NCBI RefSeq assembly: GCF_963855985.1
Contig: NC_087095.1
Span: 2,304,001-2,368,000, forward strand
DNA from: Ostrinia nubilalis
Lineage: Eukaryota; Arthropoda; Insecta; Lepidoptera; Crambidae
Reading direction: 5' to 3'
DNA: 64,000 bases
Of this stretch, positions 22,643-32,900 are shown in pieces. The number at the start of each line of letters is the position of its first letter. The first letter of the stretch is position 1. Both the position numbers and the translations under genes were made by a program. The notes under the pieces are model-generated. The model searched no databases. It saw nothing but the letters and a program-made list of their open reading frames with translations, and was not told where the DNA came from.

Positions 22643-23136
22643 ACTTGCGTCAAGCTTTTGCAAACATGTTAAGCGACGGCTGTCTGCCCTGGCTCTAAGA
22701 TATTGTTGTGATATTGACATCCTCGTTCTTTTGGCAATTGGAGGTAAGTAAGGTGGCCAGTTCTATGTGGTTGGGGATCCGAGAAAAGCTCGTATCCACC
22801 TTCGTCCTTCGTTGCGTCAAGCTTTTGCAAAGATGTCGTAGGATTGTCTTCCCTGGCTCTAAGATATTGTTGTGCAAGCCTGTCAGTGTACTCCAGATAA
22901 GCATAAACTTCATGATAGACAGCTGAATAGACAAGAAATGATTTTTGACTGCGTAATATCTATAATTAGGAGCAATTACAAAAAAGGAAAAGATTAACAT
23001 GTACATTTTTTCCTTTCAAACTGTTGCCGACAAAAATGTTATCACCGCGGCCTCTGCGTGCAATACCATAAGTTGGAAAAGAGCTTTTTACTGAAACACA
23101 TTAAATGAACTTGTTTGGGATTAAAGTGTTAAGTAT

Positions 23137-23410
23137 AAGCTAAAAATAAAAATACGGAGTTGAGTTATTGAAATTAAAGGAAGAAGTAATTTACTACCTA
23201 TTTTCACTCAGTAATCCTTCAAATATCAACGAAATAAAGTTACTTTAATACTTAGAAACCATTATAGCCGAAAAGTGTAAAATAAGCTGAGAAATAAAAA
23301 TAATAAGTTATTGAAATTAAATGAAGAAGTAATTTACTACCAATTTTCTCGTAGTAATCCTTCAAATAATAAATCAATGAAATAAAGTAATTTAATATTT
23401 TGAAAACATT
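23137..23410 (+). repeat. Diverged tandem repeat, unit about 146 bp
   Basis: GAAGAAGTAATTTACTACC, AGTAATCCTTCAAATA and GAAATAAAGT recur in order in two adjacent units (about 23137-23275 and 23283-23410). No coding potential. Confidence 0.7.
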
Positions 23411-23504
23411 AAAGCCGAAAAATAGAATGGTAGCTATAAATTCAGAAAAATATTTATTTAATTCGTAATGATTTGGGTGAATATCAACAAACTCGTTTTT
23501 TGCC

Positions 23505-23705
23505 TAATTCCGGTGGCGAATTTTAATTTCCACTTTCCAAAACTTTTTTGTGGCAGAAATAATAGTAAATAACTTGTATTATTCAATGATATGGTAGAGA
23601 TCAAAATATTATTAATACTTCTCGAGATATGTCAATTTGAAATTATCAAGAGCCACCGAAATTGTATTTGAGCCACCGGAATTAAGAACCAATCCACCGA
23701 AATTT
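23505..23705. repeat. GCCACCGGAATT motif cluster, left
   Basis: Contains AATTCCGGTGGCGAATT and three forward forms (GCCACCGAAATTG, GCCACCGGAATTA, CCACCGAAATTT) within 200 bases. The same motif clusters again at 27366-27425, on the other side of the decayed RTE sequence. Function unknown. Confidence 0.55.
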
Positions 23706-26149
23706 ATTTATACAGCGGACTTCGGAATGTTACGGATGATTGTCTCAAATTACTTATTTATTTGTAATCAATTAAGTATTATTATCCAGTAAAGATGTTT
23801 ATAATTAAAAACAATATTCAGGCCTGTGTTGTGACCCTAAAAAAGCATCAAATCTTCCCACGTGAGTCGTAATAGCCGACTAAGGAATCAAAATACTGGA
23901 GGGTGGGCTGCAGCATCTTTCCGGGTATTATACTACCATACTGGAACTACCAACCAGCCTGCTAAGCATGGTGATAACGGCAAAATCCCTCCATAGAGAA
24001 CAAATCCAAAACTTTCTGGCTCTAGCCGCCAACAGCCCCGTTATTCTAGAGTCATCACAAAGACATCATACTGTAGCGTTGCAGTTTTGGCTGTTTTTCA
24101 CAAATTGATTTTCTTTCTCGATATTCTGATTTGGGATACCACTAGCGACATCTATTGGCGTGATTCAGAACTAATTTGCAATAGATGGCGCTTTTTGCTC
24201 AGTTAATTGAAATATATTTTGATGAAACATTTCCCAGGGTTTTTATTTTGATTATTCAATTTTTTAATAGAATATTTTCAGTGTTCAGGAGATTGTTTTC
24301 ATCATGGTTTTTATTAGTGTTTGCTTTTTTTGGGCGGCGAAACGGAACGTCTCGCGACATCTCTATGAATCGCGGCTGTCAGTTGAGCTGTCAAATCACT
24401 TTGGAATTTTGGTCGATCTTGCGCAACCGCAATTTTATTGTTTTCTGGGATGTAGTTCCCTGTGTTTCAAATCGTGGAATGCAGAATGCAGCCACGATAA
24501 TTTCTTAATATATTTTTAAAATGATCACACATGAGGTAAGTTCCCGTCGGAGAATTTATTTATTTTTTCGTGGTTGATAATTTTCGTATTCCGGTGCGTG
24601 TTGTTTCATGTGATCGTTTCTTTCAGAAATTCCCTAAATCCTGTTCGGATGAGGGTATTGGGATGCTGAAAACTGCGAGTGAGGTTTAAATTGGCGAGCA
24701 GTTTTCGTGAGTATTTGTTTCCCATTGCGGTTTTTTTCATAACCTAATGCCGCGTTCCACTTGTGATTCTGACACTAGTATTTTTCGTTTCAGATGCGGG
24801 ATTTCATATTTTCAAATTTCATATTTTACAATATTTCATAATTTTACAAATGTTTATAGTTCAAACATTTCATAATTTCATATTTTACGATTTTACATTT
24901 CATATTTTAGATATTTCAATATTTCATATTGATTTCTATAATTATTACTCCTTTCTGAACTGCTGATCTCTTCGCATTTCCTCCTTGTCATCAAACCTCT
25001 GTCTCTGCAAGAGTTTGAACGCTTACCTGTCAAAGAGATGCAAGAGCTTCATCTGGCACTGCGCGCTTGAGGCCGTGGAGGACGCTGCTTGTAACCTAAA
25101 AGTGTGCGAGACCCGTTGGACCCCGGAAGAAGAGAGGAACGTTCAGGGTAACGGCTTATAACCGCATGGCTTCCATGGTACCCACTTTTCCATCCTTCAA
25201 GTAGGAGTCTTTCCGACCTGACATCGCGCAGTTATCTTAACTAGTAGAGTCTTTTAATATTTAGGCTGAGTTTTAAGAAATTTGTAGTGGCAATAATATT
25301 CACCAAACCGAACCTAATTAACGACCCTGAATCCCTTGAGATTGGCACTATTACAGTAGTTATTATAATATCGTAATTGTTAACTATATAGGAGCATACG
25401 AGATAAAAATAAATTGTGTCAATTGAGAGGGAGCTGTTTTATTTACATTTTCTAATTTCACACAAGGAACGGTAACTTATATAAATTTCTGCAAGCCGGA
25501 CAACCTCTTTTTCACGTGCAGACAACTCACCATCCTCTCCGTCTGCACCGGTGGCGGTTCAATTCCAGTCACCAAGCCGCCAGGAAAAAATCCTTTCTTG
25601 CAGTACATGACCCTCAAACCCAGAAACCAACTCTAGTCCCGGGAGGGCGACCAACTGCCCCAGGTTGGTGTTAGGTTTATCTTCCATAAGTAAAAATATT
25701 GGTCCAGGCTAGCCAAGTTTTCATTATGGTAACATACCTATCCTATACTCAGAATTACGCAACTAATTATTCGCTAAAGACCATGTGAACTGGAGATTAA
25801 GTATGAAGATATTTCTAGATCTATACCAGCTACTGAACTAACACATTACATATTTGTGACAGGGTAATTTAACGGAAAACTATGCAAACCTAGCGACAAT
25901 GAGCTAGATGAAAGTAGTACAATTAAGAAACGGAGGACTAAATCCAGCCAGCCTCATAGAGAGAGAAGGCCTAGCAAAAGATGCCAGAACTGTAAAAGCG
26001 TACTGAGCTGCACCCTAATAGTACTGCAAAAATCAAAATGTAGTAATCATTTTTAGACGAACAGGCAATTTAATCACATTTGCATTCTCCGATCACCACA
26101 CAGCTTATGACCGCAGTCTATGAAGGAACACTATCTGCGGTTGCGATCC
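23706..26149. other. Repeat-rich, unresolved; no intact gene
   Basis: Decayed sequence. At 24806-24930 a low-complexity block repeats TTTCATATTTTA. Between 24530 and 24800 donor-like and acceptor-like words alternate (GAG|GTAAGT, TTTCTTTCAG, TTTCGTTTCAG), but frames between them are short. The 25020-25230 stretch is GC-richer with CCCGGAAGAAGAGAGG and AATAAA downstream, perhaps an old LTR or retroposon. I cannot classify it. Confidence 0.35.
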
Positions 26150-27355
26150 TCATCAGTGAGGGACCGAGGAAGAAGAAGAAGTCATCACCGAAATAGAAGA
26201 ATGCCGAATAAAAGATGCTCAAAAGCTGTCGACTGATGAAGCCTAAGCCACGACCAGTGCCAATCCAGCTCCAAAGCCCCACGAATTTTCATATCGAGTG
26301 GCAGAATAGATTGCAACCTACGAGACTAGGGAAATTTTAGCTGTTTCAGGACTATTCTCATCTGTTTTTAAGATTCTGCTTAGTATCGATGTATAAATAG
26401 CTATCCAAGTCCTCACGCTGATACAAAGTGTATTATAGAGACGATTTTTTATAATAAATCGAAAGTATGTATTTGCGAGGACCAAATTGAATATACCAAC
26501 ATGAATAACGAGGATAGCAGAACCATTTTGGTAAATGCCTAAGCTGCTAGGAGAGATTAAGAAGCACTACTAGTAATTAGGCTGAAGATCGAGATTATTC
26601 CGACACTTTAGCGAAGATATCCTAGACTTTAGCTTGAGTGAGATTAGAATGCCCTATTAAAAACAACAAGGTATGTACCAGGAGATAATGAAATCACAAC
26701 TGAGCTTATGAAATCAGATGGAATGCTAGTACTAAAGTTCTCTTAAATACCACCATGTTTATTGGTCGAAAAACCAAAAAATAAGACATGGTGGTGGTGC
26801 TAGAGACTGGAATGGAATGGACGTTGGCGATGGTCCAGAGTCAGGTGAGGCAGCTTTTTCCTGAAACATGACACTCTCGCTATCCAACATCCAGTCTCCC
26901 AGACAACCTCATTTTCGAAAAGACGTTCGTAATACTACGTACATATTTAATGCTGCGTCAAATTATGCAGAAGACTGAGGACTATAATCAGTCATTTTTA
27001 TTGGCCTTTTTGTACCTTCTTCGATTCGGTCAAGACCTGGGCTGTGCTACAGTCTCTTTAATGGCGTCAAATTGACTGTCGATACATGCAACTTCTGAAG
27101 TATTTGTATGAAAACTTCATCATATCAGCCCTCCCCCAAGATCAGAACTCGAAACTTATCTGATTGCTGCGAGGGTTCAGAGTTGGAGACACCATAATCT
27201 CTTAAAGTTTTCACTACCTCCCATTTGGAGTTTTTCAAGCTTCTGAGCTAGACCGAGCTCAGTATCAAGATACGGCGAGTACATCACACAACTTCGATTC
27301 ACTGACGATATTGTAGTTATGACTGAGACCTTAGTAGACCTAGGTACAATGCTCT
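26150..27355 (+). pseudogene. Decayed RTE endonuclease-reverse transcriptase
   Basis: Shifting plus-strand frames contain PGDNEITTELMKSDG (finger region), FDSVKTWAVLQSL-like sequence, LLKYLYEN, a diverged RGFRVGDTI, and LRFTDDIVVMTETLVDLGTM, in which FTDD stands where the polymerase catalytic F/YxDD motif should be. This order is that of an RTE-type reverse transcriptase. Many frameshifts and stops show it is long dead. It stops abruptly at the motif cluster at 27366. Confidence 0.7.
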
Positions 27356-27365
27356 AGAGTCAATA

Positions 27366-27425
27366 AGACCAATTCCGGCAATAGATTCGCCACCGGAGCC
27401 ACCGAAATTGCGCCACCGGAATTGA
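27366..27425. repeat. GCCACCGGAATT motif cluster, right
   Basis: AATTCCGG, GCCACCGGAGCC, CCACCGAAATTG and GCCACCGGAATTG follow one another within 60 bases, in both orientations. Matches the cluster at 23505-23705. Confidence 0.6.
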
Positions 27426-28836
27426 AAAACTGTTACAAAATTCAAATTATAAAGAAAACTATAATTCTGATCAATAATTTCTGTATGCAGATACAACAAA
27501 ACACCAAACTTTAATTATGTTAAAGAATCGTTTAGCATCTAAGTAAGTAGCTTTCACTCATACACTTGCCAGCGAAATTGAAAAATTTTGTATTCCTGTG
27601 CCGCTGATACAAATATTTACGGGTCTGCTGGAAAAACAATACCACAAGTCGCAAGTCTTTATAGCCCGATCAGGAGGACACAGTTGAGTGATGCAGGGAA
27701 GAAGAACTCTACGTCTCTCAAAGCTTCTTTGGAGAAGTAAGAGAGTGTCGAAATTGAGCCACTGTAATTGCTTTTTTTCGTGGGACAGTTTTGAAAGGCT
27801 ATTTAAAACACTTAAAATATGAAATATCACATTTCTTTCATATCATTTGGAAGTCTTATTTAATGTATTTTATGGCTATACTATTTTTAAATTACTAGAA
27901 TCCCCGAGAAAGAAGGAATAACACAATTTATGAGTAGAAATAGAGTTAGGACGCGCCACCGCTATTAGATTTTGGGTCTTTGAAAATTTTTTTAGTACAT
28001 AAAATAACTACCTATTGTCCTGAAGACTTTGCTATCGTGTAAAACGCTGTATAAACTATATACAGAAAAAAAATCATCGCTCTAGTTACATTTCTCCCAT
28101 CGATTCTCAGCTCCGCCGCGTAAAAAACGTGTTTGGGATATTCACCCATTTCACAAAACAAAAATATGCGTCAATAATCAGTTACTTAAAAAGACGATTA
28201 ACTATTTTATTTTAATGATATTAATCATTAGACACATTTTTAAATAAAGTTAAACACGACGTTCTAATCCAATTATTATTTATAAGTTAATCTTGTTTAT
28301 AAACAAGATTTATAAATAGCCGTAATGGTTTTAACTAAACCGGTTTATTGTTATTATTACCACAAAATAAATGTTTAAAATGCAAGTTTGTTGCTTATAT
28401 TACTTGACCGTAGGCAACTTATGTTGGTATTGCATCATTTCTATTAATTAATTCATCTCACTCAATCTAATTGATTGTTGCACTAATCGTTTTTTTATTC
28501 GTGAATTAGCATTTGTTTTGTCCTTATTTTTCCTACGCAATGATCTTTGTGATTTCTTGAGACACAAGCCCTTTGCATTAATATTCTAAGCCCATTCTAT
28601 AAAAGGTTACATTTTTAAAAATATTTTTTAATTAATTTTTATTATTTATTATTAAAAAACTATTCTCATCCAAACTCACCCTAATCTTACTCGTATATGA
28701 ATTCACAATGAAATTGTAAGCTTTCTAAAGAGCTTTTATCACGGGAGTTTGTTTACTTTTCAGTTTATTATAGATATTGTAGGGATAGTTAATTCCACAT
28801 TAAACTACCACAAAATGGTGTACAGTCACAATGGTA
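27426..28836. other. Intergenic, no gene seen
   Basis: No supported exon. A perfect 22-bp palindrome (AATCTTGTTTATAAACAAGATT without its two outer bases on each side is 18 bp) lies at 28289-28310. The minus-strand frame at 27558-27830 has no recognisable domain. Confidence 0.4.
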
Positions 28837-28974
28837 CAGTCAGCGTCAAATAGTTTGTGACACCCAAAGTAGCCAAAAAGATGGCGACACGTCTGTTTTA
28901 CAATTGGAATACCTAAGGTTGTGTTGTCAGCTTTATGGCCGCTTTGGGTGTCATGAACTATTTGACGCTGACTC
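28837..28974. mobile_element. TA-flanked MITE (CAGTCAGCGTC family), 138 bp
   Basis: Inverted ends CAGTCAGCGTCAAATAGT and CTATTTGACGCTGACTC, with matching GACACCCAAAG blocks just inside, flanked by TA on both sides. A second copy at 54045-54300 is itself interrupted by a MITE. Confidence 0.8.
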
Positions 28975-29079
28975 TATCTTCTCAATGAGGGCTATCGTTT
29001 TTATACTTAACAGTTGGCACCCCTGGCGATTGACAGGATCTTACTCTACAGTGGCGCCATCTTGATGAGTGCAAATACG

Positions 29080-29166
29080 ATCATTTGACAGTTCATAACG
29101 TACGATAAAATCCGTTGAACAAAGCGTTTGACAGAATAATCGTAACGTTATGAACTGTCAAATGAT
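29080..29166. repeat. Inverted repeat, 21-bp perfect arms
   Basis: ATCATTTGACAGTTCATAACG and its exact reverse complement face each other around about 45 bases. Non-coding; probably a small MITE or part of one, since the flank TTACTCTACAGTGGC is also found near 5755. Confidence 0.75.
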
Positions 29167-29246
29167 AACTATTGCTTTACACAATTCCACCTCAGATTAA
29201 CTTAAAGTTGTTTTAGAGGTGGTAGAACATTTTTTTCAACCCAAAG

Positions 29247-29322
29247 CAAGACAGGTGTTTAACCGAAATTACTTCTGATGCTAAGTGAGATGCAGTCTAG
29301 GATTGTACCTGCCCTGTAAGTT
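29247..29322 (-). mobile_element. CR1/jockey-type LINE tail fragment
   Basis: TAAGTGAGATGCAGTCTAGG and GTACCTGCCCTGTAAG match the end of the family best seen at 17407-17575. Only the last residues and the 3' UTR remain. Confidence 0.6.
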
Positions 29323-29399
29323 CATAAATAAAACACTGGATAATTAACTCGCATTTGTATTTTCATATTACAAAAAAAGTACAAACTTAAACAGTAGAA

Positions 29400-29615
29400 A
29401 AAATACCAATTTCTTTTTGTCGTGGCGTCATGTCAGTGGGAAGGAAAATCCAGCTGATTTGGTTTCGCGTGGCGTCCAGTAAAAAAAAACAGAAGAAAAA
29501 TACCAATTTCTTTTTGTCGTGGCGTCGTGTCAGTGGGAAGGAAAATCCAGCTGATTTGGTTTCGCGTGGCGTCCAGTAAAAAAAACTGAAGAAAAATACC
29601 AATTTCTTTTTGTCT
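29400..29615 (-). repeat. 97-bp minisatellite just past the AGMO stop
   Basis: TACCAATTTCTTTTTGTCGT recurs at 29404 and 29501, with a shortened copy at 29597; the two full units differ at only a few bases. It begins about 40 bases beyond the AGMO stop codon, so it probably lies in the 3' UTR. I see no standard AATAAA on the minus strand between the stop and 29000, so the transcript end is undetermined. Confidence 0.8.
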
Positions 29616-29655
29616 TTTTTAGCCAAAGCAACTTTAAAAATCAATATACTAAGCT

Positions 29656-29916
29656 CTATTCTCCTTTCTTTTCAGCCTTAATCTCCACATTCCTACTGAC
29701 GAACATCAGCCAAAACAATCCAGAGACTACGAACAGCCACTGGATTGGGGCAGCAAGACTCCACGGGCCCAAAGACCTGATCAGTACAACTGACGCTATG
29801 CATCGGACCATTTCATATGCTGGCACCTTTGGAGATGCATCCAGGATCATCCCGAAGACGGTTAGAGAGCCGAGGATGTAGAGTACGAGGATGAAGGTGG
29901 TAGCAGTTGGCAGAGT
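29656..29916 (-). CDS. AGMO: AGMO last coding exon (residues 366-451, stop)
   Basis: Acceptor CCTTACAG; encodes two or three membrane segments (TTFILVLYILGSLTVFGM; RCIASVVLIRSL; IQWLFVVSGLFWLMFVS) and a lysine-rich tail ending KAEKKGE and TAG. The tail is cytosolic by the KKxx rule. Confidence 0.92.
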   Translation of the reverse strand, partial: TLPTATTFILVLYILGSLTVFGMILDASPKVPAYEMVRCIASVVLIRSLGPWSLAAPIQWLFVVSGLFWLMFVSRNVEIKAEKKGE

Positions 29917-32900
29917 CTGTAAGGTAAGATTTTTGTTTTGAATACTTGTTACAAGATTAATATTAATTCACGTATGTTATTTCATCCTGGGTGGGATGAA
30001 AAAATTATCATTTAGGTTAGGTCTAGGTGATATTGAATTTCAAGATAGACGAAAAATTGTATAATATAGGCTGTTTAAGGTGACTTTAAATTGCAAGTTA
30101 ACTGATATTTAGGACCCATGTAAACGTGTGTCTTCTTAGACCCCTTTCCCTAACCATCAAGTGAGATTGTGGTACCTAAATTCAATGTAACATTTTAAAC
30201 TTTCGCGTTTCATTTCAACTGAAATAGAAAGCCATGGGTCTTAATTCAATGGTTAAAATCTTAATTAATTACAGTTTATTCTATTACCTACTTCAATTTC
30301 ATAAAATGCAGACACATTTTCGAAATCTAACCTATTGTTACGTTGGTAGAGGATGGCTCTACCACATTTCTAAGCAAACTAAAAATCAATATTATTTTAT
30401 TTGTCTTCTAAAGAACCTTATCATTTGTATGAACTATTTCCATGAATCTCTAAAATAAAGGGGTTTCTGACCTTGTCAATGAAATATGATCTTATTATAC
30501 AAATCTACATGGTCTCGAAGGTACGTAGGAAGTTCCAAACTCACCTAAAGGAACTGATTCCACACGCCCCTAGTTACAAGTACTTGAAAGTTTTTCCGTA
30601 TTGGTAGGCGTCATGAAATAATGTATAAGCTTACACAAGAGGCGGAATCATGGTTTCCCGATGGAGTTTCGCCACACTAATTTACTTGTAATCAATGGCG
30701 TTGCTGGTCATAAATAACAAAATGTTTCAGTAAGTGGGTAATAAATGGAAGGCTGAAGCCGATAATGTCCCGCACGAACACAGAGTTATACCACCGGCCA
30801 GTAGTCTTAACATAGGTCATAGGTTCGAATCCCATTTGGAGGTAATGTTGTAAAGTACAATGAGTATTTATAATATGTAAAGATATTTAATAGGATTTTT
30901 TAAAATAGGAAATTCTTTTAACACTGAAATCATAATATGACACTAATGCCCGTTTTCACCATCAATACCAAATTTTTAAGTGACCCCTTCGTTCGTTCCT
31001 TTCAGCCGAAAGACGTCCACTGCTGGACAAAGGCCACCGCCAAGGATTTCCACGAAGACCGGTCCTGCGCCGCTTGCATCCCTGCACCTCCCGCGACCTT
31101 CACCAGATCGTCGGTCCACCTAGTGGGAGGCCTGCCCACGCTTCGTCTTCCGGCTCGCCACTCAAGAACTTTCCTATCCTAATTGACCCCTATGAAAACA
31201 AAGTTCCGGTTAGGTATGTGTTACCATAGGGGTCACTTAAAAATTAGGGAATGATGGTGAAAACGCGCATTCAGCTTGTATTATCTTGTCACTGGAACCA
31301 CTAGACACTACCTACTTGATTTTTTCTTCTTATTGTTTGGACATGGCTCAATCGGTCCGACGGCTTTCGAAGCACATAATCGTAATTATTTATATCTGGA
31401 CAATAAAGTTGATTAATGCTGGCTATGTCCTAATAAAACTGTGATTTTTGTGTCTTATCCAGATTTCGAATCTCGGACTTAGCGGATCCAAATCCAATCT
31501 TCGACCACCAGATTACGAAGATACGATCTAATGAGATAGATAGATGAAACACTTAATTCGACGGTACACAAAAAAGAAAGAAATACACAAAAGATACAGC
31601 ATAACTTAGGCGGTCTAATCGCTATGAAGCGATCTCTTCTAAAGCCCGGTCTGTGAGCACGTAGAAATTTGTCCAATGACCCCAAGCTACCCATCCTTAT
31701 CGCTCGCGCGTAATTATATTGCTGTCGCGACTGTGCGACGGGCGCCCGCAGTGAGTGTGCGATTGCGACAGCAACATAATTACGCGCGAGCGAAAAGGAT
31801 GAGTAGCTTGGGGTCATTGGACAAAATTCTACGTGCTTGCAGACCAGACTATAGACAACTTAGAGAAAGGGCAGTTGTATAAAATATGTAAGTAAAAGTA
31901 ATAGCTAGAAAAAGTGACATGATAGACTTAATAAATCATCCAGGTATACTAACCGTGTGCATCAAAAACAGTTGATGGAACCCGAACAGCACCAGCACGT
32001 AATGTATGACGAGGTACGCTGAGCACCAGCTCGGCAAAATGACGTCATATTTCACCCTCGTATAAATCGCGGGCTGGAATAACGGAATATTATATCAGGA
32101 ACAATGGTATTGTGCGGCTTTTGGTTTGATTTATTATAATCCTCTCACTAGGTTTCGGCGGTTTATTTTGGGGACAGTTGCTAAAAGTACTAAAAGATAC
32201 TGTAGTATACTGTAAATACTGGCAGATGCCAATAATTATATGAATATAGACAAAAAAAGAATAAGACATGTATAGGCTCCTTAAGAGCATTTGACGATTT
32301 GCAAGTACTAATTTAATTAGTCTAAACAAATAAAGAAAATTTTGATTTGATTTGTATAAAATAGTCAGCAATTATATTGCAATACCGCTATTCCTCTAAT
32401 ATACTACATAAGGAAATTTCGTTTTTATTGCTATAACTTATGTGATCCTAGATGGATCGTGAGCATTTATACTTTAATGTGAATGTCAAGTTCAGCCCGT
32501 TTAAATGTTCGACTGTCATATGGAATTATGGACCCTTAACTGATTAGATTAGAAAATTATTAGAAATTCGGGATTCTAAGTTCAGACTTCAGACTTTATA
32601 ATGGTGGTCTATTAATGGACGCAAGTCGTCAAAGAACACCATAAAGCAGCATGGGTTCCCGATTTTTTACCCTACCTGTTTGTATTTACCTTTAGCTAAC
32701 TGCCTTTTTAATATTGACACGGGACTATTCCTGTCACATAAAAAAAACCTCTCTTTCCCACCACTGCAACTCCTGTGTAGCCAGGATCTACAGCTTGACC
32801 GCCAATAAAAACCCAACCAGTGAAGGTCAAGTTTGTCCCGGGGGAAAGTTAAACTGTCATTGGACCGCAACGAAATTAATCAGAAGAACATAGGAGGACT

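Larger units (their letters stand above)
22165..22880 (+). repeat. Tandem repeat carrying two insertions
   Basis: Copy A (GAGGTAAG...GGTGGCCAGTTTCTC...CTCGCTTCCACCTTC...GCGTCAAGCTTTTGC...CCCTGGCTCTAAGATATT) is broken by a MITE at 22193-22331 and a SINE at 22398-22642. Copy B (about 22735-22880) has the same blocks uninterrupted. A related single copy is near 58230, so the unit is itself an interspersed repeat, probably a retroposon. Confidence 0.75.

Noticed and set aside
29387..29644. 85-codon minus-strand frame with internal repeats
   Set aside because: The repeated peptide simply translates the 97-bp minisatellite beyond the AGMO stop codon.
31479..31882. Overlapping 112- and 68-codon frames on opposite strands with matching peptides (MTPSYSS, MTPSYPS)
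   Set aside because: The match is produced by the palindromic MITE at 31648-31845 read from both sides.
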